From CAZADS01 sp964483985 (GTDB lineage Bacteria > Pseudomonadota > Alphaproteobacteria > Thalassobaculales > Thalassobaculaceae): a DNA stretch of 16,320 nucleotides. The notes below the pieces were generated by a model. That model worked only from the letters and a program-made list of their open reading frames with translations. It ran no database searches and was not told where the DNA came from. Shown here one piece after another: positions 1-8,359 of this stretch (the stretch's first letter is position 1; every line of letters starts with the position of its first letter). Both the position numbers and the translations under genes were made by a program. Location of the stretch: assembly GCA_964483985.1 (NCBI GenBank), contig CAZADS010000098.1, forward strand, positions 1-16,320, in the 5' to 3' direction.

Positions 1-1534
1 TTTCCCATTCAAGATAGTCATACATTGCTTTCTCTATCTCTTTTGGAACAGTCCGATCAAAAGAGCGAAGATACGCATCTATCGGAGTAGATAGCAAGTT
101 ACTCATACCGGCCTCCATTGGAAGTCCAGCCCTTTCCCACGCCGCTGTTCCTCCCTTGAGCGCCTGAGCATCAAATCCTTGCAGCACCAAGTCGGCTGTG
201 GCCAAAGCTGCTAAACGACCGTCCGGTGAAGTCAAAATTAGTGGTCCTCTAAAGTTTTGCTTTTTTATATTTTCTTCTAACCCAGTTCTAATTCCAAACC
301 ATGCCCCTTCCGGGTGCTTTTCACGATATGCTAAACTTCTTTGCAGATCTATTAGCATTGCTCCATTTGATTGAAGTTGTAGCGCTTCGGATGCATTCAC
401 CGTGGAAGTGTTTTCTATATCTAATCCCAAACAGGTATTCGACCGTGGCCCCGTCATTATAGGTTGGCCAGATAGACCTGATTCCAAGACATATACTTCA
501 CACCACGCAAGTTGGATTAACCAACTTGCGGTCATGAGCGCTCGTATAAGCATATCATCTACCAACACTACACGAGCATTCTGAGTGGCAACATATATAT
601 CGGTAGCCTGGACAAGCTGTCCACCAGGAGCATGTCGGGAATCTGCAATATGCCCTATTTCAAATTCTGCTTTTGTGCGGACATCCAAAATTTGTAGCGT
701 ACGATCATTCCTGTGACTGCGCCATTTATCAAGGGTTTGGCTATCAATAAGTTGCACTCCAAATCGTTTGCCGACATTCTTTGCACGAAGCAGTGCTATT
801 TTTCGGCCTGCCTCTGAAACCCCGGGGAATGCCCGTTCTAACCCACTCTCTAATTCATATCCGGCTAATTGCCACCCCATCGTTCCATTCCGCAATGCAA
901 CAACTTTGTTTGGAATTTCGGCATTAATTAACGATTGAGCTCCAATGATACTACGAGTTCGGCCCGCGCAATTAACCACAATAGTGGTATCTAAATCTGG
1001 AGCTACTTCTTGCACTCTGTGCACGAGTTCAGCTCCCGGCATGTCTATTGCGGTCGGAATATTCATCACTCTAAATTCCTCGAGCGGACGCGAATCCAGT
1101 ACTACCAACTTTTGGTCGCTCTCCATCATTTTCTTAAGCTCATTTGCCGAGATTGATGGGGTGCCATATACATGTTCAACAAATTCCCCAAACGCTTTAC
1201 TCGGAACGTTCAAGCCGCTAAAAACTTCCAAACCCGCCGCCTGCCATGAGGGGATCCCACCATCCAACACTCCAATATCGGTATACCCAAATCCTGCTAA
1301 TCTTGTGGCTGCTTTATCTACAAGCCCTTCACCCCCGTCACAAAGCACAATGGGTGTTGTTTTACGTGGGACCTGATCATCAATTTTTAATTCTAACTGG
1401 CTTAAAGGAATATTAGCGCACAGCAAAATATGGCATGCCCCAAATACGCCTTCTTCACGTACGTCAATCAAGGCAAACTCACTATTTCCATTTACCATCT
1501 CATGGAGGAGGCTAGCAGCGATTTTCTTAGTCAT
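1..1534 (-). CDS. Four-domain rhodanese-like sulfurtransferase (3' end outside window)
   Basis: The reading frame is open from an ATG at 1534 to the window edge, giving 511 codons. The translation shows four successive rhodanese folds at about residues 1-110, 125-230, 260-355 and 375-475. Each has the usual pattern of a 'DxR/DLQ' strand, a loop in the active-site position, and a 'GG/NGT...W...G' ending. Domain 1 has a loop Cys at residue 65 (LCDGGEG). Domain 2 has the best active loop, Cys189 in NCAGRTRS. Domains 3 and 4 carry Asp326 (VDDMLI) and Ser436 (TSPDGR) at that position and are probably non-catalytic. The family transfers sulfane sulfur from thiosulfate or persulfides to a thiol acceptor through a Cys persulfide, in the cytoplasm. 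No signal peptide is seen. Four-domain proteins of about 530 residues are known in Proteobacteria, so only a short C-terminal tail is probably missing. The ribosome site is weak (AGGAT). The physiological substrate cannot be read from the sequence. Confidence 0.9.
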   Translation of the reverse strand, partial: MTKKIAASLLHEMVNGNSEFALIDVREEGVFGACHILLCANIPLSQLELKIDDQVPRKTTPIVLCDGGEGLVDKAATRLAGFGYTDIGVLDGGIPSWQAAGLEVFSGLNVPSKAFGEFVEHVYGTPSISANELKKMMESDQKLVVLDSRPLEEFRVMNIPTAIDMPGAELVHRVQEVAPDLDTTIVVNCAGRTRSIIGAQSLINAEIPNKVVALRNGTMGWQLAGYELESGLERAFPGVSEAGRKIALLRAKNVGKRFGVQLIDSQTLDKWRSHRNDRTLQILDVRTKAEFEIGHIADSRHAPGGQLVQATDIYVATQNARVVLVDDMLIRALMTASWLIQLAWCEVYVLESGLSGQPIMTGPRSNTCLGLDIENTSTVNASEALQLQSNGAMLIDLQRSLAYREKHPEGAWFGIRTGLEENIKKQNFRGPLILTSPDGRLAALATADLVLQGFDAQALKGGTAAWERAGLPMEAGMSNLLSTPIDAYLRSFDRTVPKEIEKAMYDYLEWE

Positions 1535-1621
1535 ATTTATTTATCCTACCTATGGAATATGGTTTGATATTAAAACGTTATTTAATTCTCTAAGCGATCT
1601 ATTGAAAAAGCAAAACAATTT

Positions 1622-1653
1622 GGTTGTTAGCCGCTATCAATTGGCAACAATCC
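1622..1653 (-). terminator. Possible terminator hairpin after the ABC-F gene
   Basis: Read on the minus strand, GG-TTGTT-GCC pairs with GGC-AACAA-CC around a loop of about 10 bases, with a one-base bulge on each arm. A T-rich stretch with interruptions follows (1604-1616 on the plus strand reads as A-runs). It lies 30 bases past the ABC-F stop. The bulges make it imperfect, so this is a candidate only. Confidence 0.35.
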
Positions 1654-1682
1654 TGCTGATTATTTTCCCACTATTTGAACCT

Positions 1683-3593
1683 TTAATCAGCAGACTCCAA
1701 GAGTTCAGCTATTTTAATCCATTTAGTCTCGGCTTGTTTTATATCCCGATCCAACATTTCTTTTTTGAGAATCAATTGTTTAAGTTCTGCAGTAGAGGTT
1801 TGATAGGTAGATGGGTCAGCTAGTTTATCTACAATTCCTCGACGTTGAACTGAAAGATCCTCGATAGCAATTTCGAGAGTTTTAAACTCTCTTCGAATAT
1901 CTGCTGTTTGTTTTCGCTGATGGGCTGACGCTTGACGAGCTTTCTTACGTTTAATGCGGCTTTTAGCTTTTGTTTCTGATAATGTGTTTTCTTCTGAAGG
2001 TCTAAAATTCAAAGCGCGCGAACGGTGCTTAAGCCAATCAGCGTACTCAGCTAAATCGCCTTTGAACGGTCGTGCAGTTCTATCTGCTATCAACCACAGG
2101 TTATCGACTGTAAGCTCCAAAAGCCTGCGATCATGGCTGATAAGTATAACTGCACCCTTAAAATCATTTAGTGCCTCAACGAGAGCATCACGTGCGTCTA
2201 TATCTAAATGATTGGTGGGTTCGTCTAGAATCAATATATGAGGATTATTGGAAGTAATCAAAGCAATCGTAAGTCGGGCTTTTTCACCCCCCGATAGATG
2301 TTCAATTTTAGTGGTTTGCTTGTCTTGTGATAACCCCACACCGCCAAGTCTAGTTCTTAAACGATCCATAGGAAAACCCGGCATCAAACGAACTAAATGA
2401 TCAACGGCTGTGTCATCGGGAGTAAGCTCTTCGATTTGATGTTGAGCAAAATAACCAACTTTTAGTTTAGGGGAGCGATGGCAATTTCCCGACATAGGAC
2501 TCAGTCGGGACGCTATCAATTTTGCTAGGGTGGACTTTCCGTTACCATTTTGGCCTAAAAAACCAATCCTATCATCGGGATCTAACTGAAGGTTGATGTT
2601 ACAGAGCACCGGATTATTAGCCTCGTATCCCACAGAAACTCCATCAAAGGTTATTAATGGCGGTGAAAGTAATTCTGGTTCTGGAATATGAAACGACGTA
2701 CTGGACTCAGTTGCAGCTAATGGCCCCTCTTTCATTTTTTCCAAAGCCTTAAGTCGACTCTGCGCTTGACGCGCTTTACTGGCTTTATAACGAAATCGGT
2801 CTACAAATGACTGTAGATGTTTCCGCCTCGCAGATTGCCTACGAGCCGTGGCTTTCTCCAATGCCAAATGATCTTGTCGAACTTTCTCAAATTTGTCATA
2901 ACCGCCGGTGTAGTAGTTAAGTTTTAGATTTTCTAAATGCAGGATTCCGTTAACCGACCGGTTCAGTAATCCGCGGTCATGACTAACAATAATCAGAGTC
3001 TTCGAATACGTACGTAAATGCGATTCAAGCCACATAGACGCTTCTAGGTCTAGGTGATTTGTAGGTTCATCTAACAAAAGCAATTCCGGCTCCGAAAATA
3101 AAAGCGCGCCAATGGCTACCCTCATTCGCCATCCCCCTGAGAAACTAGATAAGGGTTTGTTTTGAATATCCTCTTCAAACCCTAAGCCAGCTAAAATGGC
3201 GGCTGCACGTGCCGGCGCAGAGTGGGCCAAAATATTAGATAAACGTTCATGTATGTCGGCAATCCGAGTTGGATCGGATGCGGTTTGAGATTCTTGAAGC
3301 AGGTTGGTTCGTTCCCGGTCGGCGGCAAGTGTATAATTCAGTGGCGTTTGGAGGCCATTAGGTGCTTCCTGCTGTACGATACCAACCTCTGTCCGTTTAT
3401 TCGAAATACCCTCAAAAATAATTTTGCCCGAATCTGGATCTGCAGATCCCGATAATAGCCTCAACAACGTGGATTTTCCACTACCGTTTCGACCAACCAA
3501 ACCCACTTTGTGACCTTTAGGTATTGTGGCCGTAACGTTATCCAACAGGGTGCGACCCGACACGCGATACGTCATTTCAGTAATTCTTATCAT
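1683..3593 (-). CDS. ABC-F family ATPase (YheS/Uup-like)
   Basis: The 636-residue protein has two ATP-binding cassettes and no membrane segment, the ABC-F layout. Cassette 1 has Walker A GRNGSGKST (34-42), signature FSGGW (151-155), Walker B LLLLDEP (171-177) and switch SHDR (204-207). Cassette 2 has GQNGNGKST (347-355), LSGGE (433-437), ILILDEPTNHLD (about 453-464) and SHDR (486-489). The charged helical stretch between them (about 235-295) fits the P-site tRNA interaction motif linker, and a Lys/Arg/Glu-rich C-terminal segment (about 530-636) looks like a coiled coil. Family members bind ribosomes and regulate or rescue translation; some protect ribosomes from antibiotics. Length and the end of cassette 2 (KGDLAEYADWL) resemble YheS-type housekeeping members more than resistance proteins. 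The ATG start gives the expected N-terminus (MIRITEMTYR), although no clear Shine-Dalgarno precedes it. The gene is transcribed divergently from the transporter gene at 3712. Confidence 0.93.
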   Translation of the reverse strand: MIRITEMTYRVSGRTLLDNVTATIPKGHKVGLVGRNGSGKSTLLRLLSGSADPDSGKIIFEGISNKRTEVGIVQQEAPNGLQTPLNYTLAADRERTNLLQESQTASDPTRIADIHERLSNILAHSAPARAAAILAGLGFEEDIQNKPLSSFSGGWRMRVAIGALLFSEPELLLLDEPTNHLDLEASMWLESHLRTYSKTLIIVSHDRGLLNRSVNGILHLENLKLNYYTGGYDKFEKVRQDHLALEKATARRQSARRKHLQSFVDRFRYKASKARQAQSRLKALEKMKEGPLAATESSTSFHIPEPELLSPPLITFDGVSVGYEANNPVLCNINLQLDPDDRIGFLGQNGNGKSTLAKLIASRLSPMSGNCHRSPKLKVGYFAQHQIEELTPDDTAVDHLVRLMPGFPMDRLRTRLGGVGLSQDKQTTKIEHLSGGEKARLTIALITSNNPHILILDEPTNHLDIDARDALVEALNDFKGAVILISHDRRLLELTVDNLWLIADRTARPFKGDLAEYADWLKHRSRALNFRPSEENTLSETKAKSRIKRKKARQASAHQRKQTADIRREFKTLEIAIEDLSVQRRGIVDKLADPSTYQTSTAELKQLILKKEMLDRDIKQAETKWIKIAELLESAD

Positions 3594-3711
3594 AGTCTAC
3601 TGATATCACTTGAACCCTTCAATCACCAGCATGCAGCACCTATACTATTTTAATTTATGATGACTTTTATTAATTTTTTAATTTACGACTCACAAATTCA
3701 AGGCCAAACAA

Positions 3712-4620
3712 TTGCAAACCCAAACCACTAAATCATTCCGATCGTTTCGCGGAATTATTTGCATGATTATAGGCGTCTTAATGCTAACGATTAATGACGG
3801 GATGGCGAAGTATTTGACCGAAAGCTATCCCATTGGCCAAGTAATAACTCTACGTAGCGGCCTTATTATCTTGATATTGTGGGTTGGTTTAAAAGTCAGC
3901 GGATATTCCAGAAACTTAAAAGTTAACCGTTGGGATCAACAAATCTTTAGAGCAAGTTTGATGACGGGTGCGACATTTTGTTTTATTCTTGGTTTAAGTT
4001 TGTTACCCATTGCCGACGCTATTGCCATCACCTTTGCGGGACCAATTTTAACAATGGCTCTTGCGGTCCCTTTATTAGGAGAAACCGTGAGCTGGCACCG
4101 GTGGGTTGTGATTTCTTTTGGTCTGTTTGGCGTTTTAATAATTATACAACCAACCGGGGACGCATTTAAACTCGCTACTTTAGCTCCATTGGGAACAGCT
4201 ATTTTTGGTGCGCTGAGGGATCTCGTAACTCGTCAGATTAGTGGTTCTGAAAGTAGTGCCGCAATCTTAATGATAAGCACTATACTAATTACCGTCGTAG
4301 GATTGACGACTTGGCCGTTTGGCTGGAATGAAATCCAAATTGCTCATTTTTGGATTTTTATCGCCTCTGCTGGTCTAGTAGGTTTAGCACAATACCTAAT
4401 GATAGAGGCTTTTCGACTAGCGGAAGCGACAAAAGTTTCACCATTCAAATATAGCAGTTTAATCTGGGCCATTATTATTGGAGCGCTTATTTGGGGGGAT
4501 TTCCCGGATATCACCGTTCTTTTCGGTGCGCTCTTGTTGGTGGGAAGCGGTGTTTATTTACTTTATGATGAAAGAAGGTCATCCAACACGCCCCAGAAAG
4601 AAAGTAGTGACAATGAATGA
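3712..4620 (+). CDS. EamA/DMT-superfamily transporter
   Basis: The 302-residue protein is very hydrophobic, with about ten predicted membrane helices arranged as two EamA repeats (about residues 14-140 and 157-288). It belongs to the drug/metabolite transporter superfamily, inner-membrane proteins that usually export amino acids, amines or related metabolites. The first helix follows a short basic N-terminus (KSFRSFRG). The start is taken as TTG at 3712, preceded by AAGG with 9 bases of spacing. The next in-frame ATGs (3763 and residue 24) would cut into the first helix, so TTG is the better choice although rare. The stop TGA lies inside the start of the next gene (ATGAATGA, 8-base overlap), which indicates translational coupling with the PLP decarboxylase. 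I infer that it may export the product or import the substrate of that enzyme. The exact substrate is unknown. Confidence 0.88.
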   Translation: MQTQTTKSFRSFRGIICMIIGVLMLTINDGMAKYLTESYPIGQVITLRSGLIILILWVGLKVSGYSRNLKVNRWDQQIFRASLMTGATFCFILGLSLLPIADAIAITFAGPILTMALAVPLLGETVSWHRWVVISFGLFGVLIIIQPTGDAFKLATLAPLGTAIFGALRDLVTRQISGSESSAAILMISTILITVVGLTTWPFGWNEIQIAHFWIFIASAGLVGLAQYLMIEAFRLAEATKVSPFKYSSLIWAIIIGALIWGDFPDITVLFGALLLVGSGVYLLYDERRSSNTPQKESSDNE

Positions 4621-5659
4621 CCGCTCCTTTAACCCGGAACCAAAAGAGCTTTTTAAAGCTATGGATCCACTTTTCCAACCTCCAGATATTAATGACCATC
4701 CTGAATTGCCAATTGAAATTCCAGAACTAGGTATTGGAGAGGATGCCAGTCTAACTAAACTGGCCCCGATTGTTTTTGGACATGCGGCGCTACTTGGTTC
4801 TCCTACAGCCCCAGCCCATATGGATCCACCGGCTCCATGGGTATCTTGGGTAACAGCTCTCTGGAATGCTTCCCTAAATCAAAATTTGCTTCATCCTGAT
4901 GTCGCGCCCGTAGCACGAAAATTGGAAGCTCTTATAATCCAATGGCTTGCACCATTTTTTAAAATGACTGGTGGCCATATGTTACCAGGTTCAACTGTGG
5001 CGAATTTGACAGCGCTTTGGGTGGCCCGCGATCTCAAGAATATAAAACAGGTAGTAGCGTCGGAAGCAGCCCATTTATCGATTCCTAAAGCAGCCCATTT
5101 ACTTGGGCTATCCTTTCATCCAATTTCAACAGATAGATTAGGACGAATAGATAGAACAAAACCGCCAACAGATCTTTCCCATAGCGCGCTTGTTTTAACA
5201 GCGGGGACCACAAGCTCCGGTGCCATTGATAACCTATCTCTTCACGGATGCTCTGCATGGACTCACGTTGATGCCGCGTGGGCGGGCCCATTACAATTCT
5301 CTCCAGAACATTCACATCGCCTGGAGGGTATAACCCATGCTGACTCCATCGCTATTTCGGCCCATAAATGGCTATTTCAACCCAAAGAATCTGGTATTAT
5401 TCTTTTTAAAAATACAGAGATAGCCCATTCGGCAATCACTTTCGAAGGGAGCTACTTATCATCTCCAAATATTGGCTTGTTGGGTTCGCACGGAGCAGTG
5501 GCTTTACCTCTTTTAGCCACCTTGCTAGCATGGGGCCGCTCGGGTTTGGTTGATCGAATCGACCGAGCGATGAATATTGCCGATTGTTTATGGACCCAAC
5601 TCAACAAACACCCCAACGCCTACCTTTTCGGACCTCATATGAGCGGTGTAATTTTGTAG
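4613..5659 (+). CDS. PLP-dependent group II decarboxylase-like protein, cut short by an in-frame TAG
   Basis: The frame starts at ATG 4613 inside the end of the transporter gene, and its first residues are MNDRSFNPEP. The frame is also open upstream to an ATG at 4478, but that would give a long overlap and an unrelated N-terminus. Fold type I PLP motifs are clear: PGSTVANLTAL (about 125-135) in the phosphate-binding region, TAGTTSSGAID (196-206), HVDAAW (218-223) with Asp220 for the pyridine nitrogen, and the Schiff-base lysine Lys252 in ISAHKW. These are typical of the aromatic-amino-acid/glutamate/diaminobutyrate decarboxylase group, which releases CO2 from amino acids in the cytoplasm. TAG at 5657-5659 ends the frame at 348 residues. 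The same frame continues for 57 more codons to TGA at 5831 with protein-like sequence, so the ancestral length was about 406. The truncated product lacks part of the small C-terminal domain and may be inactive. The substrate cannot be assigned. Confidence 0.85.
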   Translation: MNDRSFNPEPKELFKAMDPLFQPPDINDHPELPIEIPELGIGEDASLTKLAPIVFGHAALLGSPTAPAHMDPPAPWVSWVTALWNASLNQNLLHPDVAPVARKLEALIIQWLAPFFKMTGGHMLPGSTVANLTALWVARDLKNIKQVVASEAAHLSIPKAAHLLGLSFHPISTDRLGRIDRTKPPTDLSHSALVLTAGTTSSGAIDNLSLHGCSAWTHVDAAWAGPLQFSPEHSHRLEGITHADSIAISAHKWLFQPKESGIILFKNTEIAHSAITFEGSYLSSPNIGLLGSHGAVALPLLATLLAWGRSGLVDRIDRAMNIADCLWTQLNKHPNAYLFGPHMSGVIL

Positions 5660-5833
5660 AAACCAGCAAAAACAGTTGATATAACAACGGCGTTGAATAA
5701 GTTACCGAAAGGTTCAACCTCTGCAACTTCTGTAAATGGCAAAGAATGGTTACGAAATGTTGCAGCTAATCCTACCGCTGACCTACCTACAATCTGGAGA
5801 GCGATTCAATCTGTGCTTGAACAAACACATTGA
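5660..5833 (+). pseudogene. Severed C-terminal part of the decarboxylase frame
   Basis: After the TAG the same reading frame continues without a stop for 57 codons to TGA 5831-5833. It begins KPAKTVDITTALNKLP and includes NGKEWLRNV and DLPTIWRAI. This is what the C-terminal domain of a group II decarboxylase should look like (strand, helix, 'WLR' segment, final helix). There is no start codon or ribosome site, so it is best seen as the tail of the upstream gene. A single G-to-A change turning a TGG (Trp349) into TAG would explain the interruption. Confidence 0.75.
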
Positions 5834-5865
5834 TTTAAAGATAAATAATTCACTAATAAAATCTT

Positions 5866-7041
5866 TTATGAACCATAATTGACCGTATATTCTTTCACAA
5901 AATCTTGCTTGATAGTCACACCTAATCCGGGACGTTCCGGAATAATAACCATTCCGTCTACCAATTCAGGTGTCTCCTCTGACAAATCAAAAAGCATCGG
6001 GTTTGCGCCGAGCGAATATTCTATAATAAAGGCTGCCGGGGAGGCCGCACACACATGAAGCCCCGCCGCAAACATCAGGGCTCCACCCCAAAGGTGAGGT
6101 GCTAATCTTATTTGGTAGGCGCTGGCAAGTGCCGAAATCCTTAATGCCTCAGTAATCCCGCCACAAATTGCTAAATCGGGTTGAAAAATATCAGCTGCTC
6201 TAAGTGCCGCGAGGTCTCTGAAAGCAAAGCAAGTGGCCTCGCTTTCTCCCGTCGCGATCGGAATATCAGTAATTGCCCGCACTTCGGCCAGCCCATGTTT
6301 GTCATCCGCGGTGACTGGCTCTTCAAACCAAGCTATATCGCAATCTTCAATTAATCGACAAAATCGTTTTGCCTCTGCCACTCCATACGTTCCATGGGCG
6401 TCGCACATGATGTCTACATCCGGACCTAAAGCACTTCTGGCGGCCCGTACCCGATCCACGGAATGCCTGACTTCTCCGTCGGCCACTCCCACTCTCATCT
6501 TAACAGATTTAAAACCACCTCGTTTAATGTAAGATGTAAGTTCTTCTCCGATTTTATCTGCGGGCGCCCATCCTCCTGATGCATAAGCAGGCATTCGTTC
6601 ATGACGACGCCCACCGAGTAATTGCCACACGGGAACATTTAGCCATTGACCCAATAAATCCCATAAAGCCATATCGATACCGCTGATTGCCGACATCGTT
6701 ATTCCCCTGCGCCCAAGAATTGGAAACACGTGGCCCCTTTCCAAAGCATAATGTCCCCTAACTCCACTATACAAATTTTCCCAATGCTTTGAAATATTGC
6801 GAAAATCCTGTCCAATGAGTAAAGGTCCTAATTCATGCTCAATAATTGTAGCCAATGCCCGATTATTACCAGCGCTGGCTACCGTTGCTTTTGCCTCACC
6901 GTACCCAACTAAACCACTTTCGGTCTCAATGCGAACAAGAGTCATGTCAAACGACGCAACAATACCAAAATCAGATCGATGTTGTTGCTCCTTGGGTATT
7001 GGAACATGTAACCATCGCGCCGTTACGGTTTTAATTTCCAT
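5866..7041 (-). CDS. Mandelate racemase/muconate lactonizing enzyme family protein
   Basis: This is an enolase-superfamily enzyme of 391 residues from the chosen ATG at 7041. That start has GAGGTGG five to six bases upstream; a GTG at 7047 would add two residues but lies inside this ribosome site. Numbering from the GTG, the N-terminal capping domain occupies about 1-140 and the barrel follows. Metal ligands are Asp216 (CDAHG), Glu242 (WFEEPV) and Glu268 (ATGESE). The acid/base dyad of the MR subgroup is His318 (APHLWGG) with Asp291 (QPDLAICGG). The motif usually reading KxK appears as Lys183-Met-Arg185. The superfamily abstracts a proton alpha to a carboxylate with Mg2+; members are racemases, cycloisomerases or sugar-acid dehydratases. 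The His-Asp dyad favours a dehydratase or racemase, but the substrate cannot be read. The racemase gene lies upstream on the same strand, with a gap of about 115 bases, so co-transcription is likely. Confidence 0.9.
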   Translation of the reverse strand: MEIKTVTARWLHVPIPKEQQHRSDFGIVASFDMTLVRIETESGLVGYGEAKATVASAGNNRALATIIEHELGPLLIGQDFRNISKHWENLYSGVRGHYALERGHVFPILGRRGITMSAISGIDMALWDLLGQWLNVPVWQLLGGRRHERMPAYASGGWAPADKIGEELTSYIKRGGFKSVKMRVGVADGEVRHSVDRVRAARSALGPDVDIMCDAHGTYGVAEAKRFCRLIEDCDIAWFEEPVTADDKHGLAEVRAITDIPIATGESEATCFAFRDLAALRAADIFQPDLAICGGITEALRISALASAYQIRLAPHLWGGALMFAAGLHVCAASPAAFIIEYSLGANPMLFDLSEETPELVDGMVIIPERPGLGVTIKQDFVKEYTVNYGS

Positions 7042-7156
7042 ATCCACCTCACAAACAGATCAAGTCCATACTCGTAAATGTGAGTCCAGCTGATCAAACG
7101 TTTAACACTACAAAACGACTAACGGTTATTAATGAAAACAATTCTTTACGGCCATC

Positions 7157-7894
7157 CTAAGGATTGTATCGGGGTGGCCGCAACCCCGCGTGAAACCATG
7201 TAAGGTAACTAACCACGTCGTACACAGGGAGACCAAGCGCCAAATTTATGTCTCTACAAAATGGACCCATATTTGTACATTCCAAAACCACAGCTCCCAC
7301 TTCAGGGTATTCGGATATCAAACGTTGGCCAGCTGCTACCAAATCATCCCGAGCCATTTCAAAATTCATATATTCACCATCGTCAAGAACGGTCTTCGTG
7401 AATGTGTTTCCTTCTTCTGTTCCAACTATCGGTATATCTAACGGAACCCCGACGGCTTGGAGATGCGCCGGCGTAACGCTTGACTTTGAGATTGTAATAA
7501 CTCCTACCCGCCGACCTGGCGGCAGGGTACTTTGAACCCACGGGACTTGCATCAACGAAGAACTTGCCACGGGGACGCCAGCAGCTTTTGCTAAATCTTT
7601 TTGAAATAAAGAAAGAAATCCACAGGTGGTTCCGATGCCATCAGCACCCATCGCCACCACCTCTCTAGCCGCTTTTACGAAATCATCCTTTAGCCCAATA
7701 GCCCCCTTTCTAACAACCTTGTCCGAAGTAGCGCCATCAACAATCTTGTAAATAACCGGGAAGGGCCAAGTCTCCGCATTACCAATATCTCCATGAATGC
7801 GAGGGAAATTAGTATCGAGGGTTAAAATACCAAGAGCTGCTCCATAAATCGCTTTTCCACTTCGCGGTGCAGATTCGTTTAGCTTATTAATCAT
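7157..7894 (-). CDS. Aspartate/glutamate/hydantoin racemase family protein
   Basis: The 245-residue cytoplasmic protein has the two-cysteine layout of PLP-independent racemases: Cys91 in GTTCGF and Cys206 in LECTNM, each at the end of a Rossmann-like half. In this family the two cysteines act as opposing acid and base to invert an alpha-carbon; some members are instead decarboxylases or maleate isomerases. The length (about 240-250) fits. The start is ATG 7894, with a weak GAG-containing site upstream. It is the first gene of a probable minus-strand operon with the enolase-superfamily gene at 5866-7041. The pairing suggests sequential handling of a chiral carboxylate or hydantoin-like compound, but this is inference from context. 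AT-rich DNA upstream may hold the promoter. Confidence 0.88.
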   Translation of the reverse strand: MINKLNESAPRSGKAIYGAALGILTLDTNFPRIHGDIGNAETWPFPVIYKIVDGATSDKVVRKGAIGLKDDFVKAAREVVAMGADGIGTTCGFLSLFQKDLAKAAGVPVASSSLMQVPWVQSTLPPGRRVGVITISKSSVTPAHLQAVGVPLDIPIVGTEEGNTFTKTVLDDGEYMNFEMARDDLVAAGQRLISEYPEVGAVVLECTNMGPFCRDINLALGLPVYDVVSYLTWFHAGLRPPRYNP

Positions 7895-8359
7895 TTAATT
7901 TTCTCAATTCGACTGTTGATTGTGAATCATTTTTTTCAAAAAATATCCAAACATAATGAATTTAAAAAGAAGTAAGAAACCCAAAATTTTTCCCTTCAAC
8001 AAACTCACTATTACACTAATAAATCTTTTAATAATTGATCAAATAATGGTAATCTAGACGGGACGCTAAAAAGCAATAACCAGCTTAAAGGGCTGATGCT
8101 GTATCCAGTTCCTCCACGAAGTCATTAGATAGAAAATAGAGGTAAAACTCCAAAAATTATCCAGGCTTTTAGATGAATAACCCATTGAAACTACAGGTTT
8201 TTAGGCCTTAAAAATAGACAACGCGCCGACTTCAATCCATCAAAGGATCGCCATCGGAAGCTCTATGTTTCCTATTCTCATACAACGCACCCACTTATCC
8301 TTTTAAGACGGAGAACCTGAGCATATTGGTTTCCCTGTAACCCACTCCAGGCTAAAGAA
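7895..8359. other. Intergenic spacer, no convincing gene
   Basis: The 465 bases separate two minus-strand genes. The part next to the racemase start is very AT-rich and contains TTGATCAA (about 8036-8043), a short palindrome that could belong to an operator. A minus-strand frame of 39 codons (about 8066-8185) has no ribosome site and no recognisable motif. I see no RNA gene and no clear terminator. Confidence 0.5.

Noticed and set aside
945..1376. 143-codon plus-strand frame within the rhodanese gene
   Set aside because: It is antisense to the second and first rhodanese domains, which have clear motifs on the minus strand.
4478..4612. Upstream extension of the decarboxylase frame to ATG 4478
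   Set aside because: It lies wholly inside the transporter gene in another frame and encodes a sequence unlike any decarboxylase N-terminus. ATG 4613 in the ATGAATGA overlap is the natural start.
5834..5868. AAAGAT/ATCTTT inverted repeat between the convergent decarboxylase and enolase-superfamily genes as a two-way terminator
   Set aside because: Only six A/T-rich pairs with a loop of about 18 bases and no T-run, so too weak to call.
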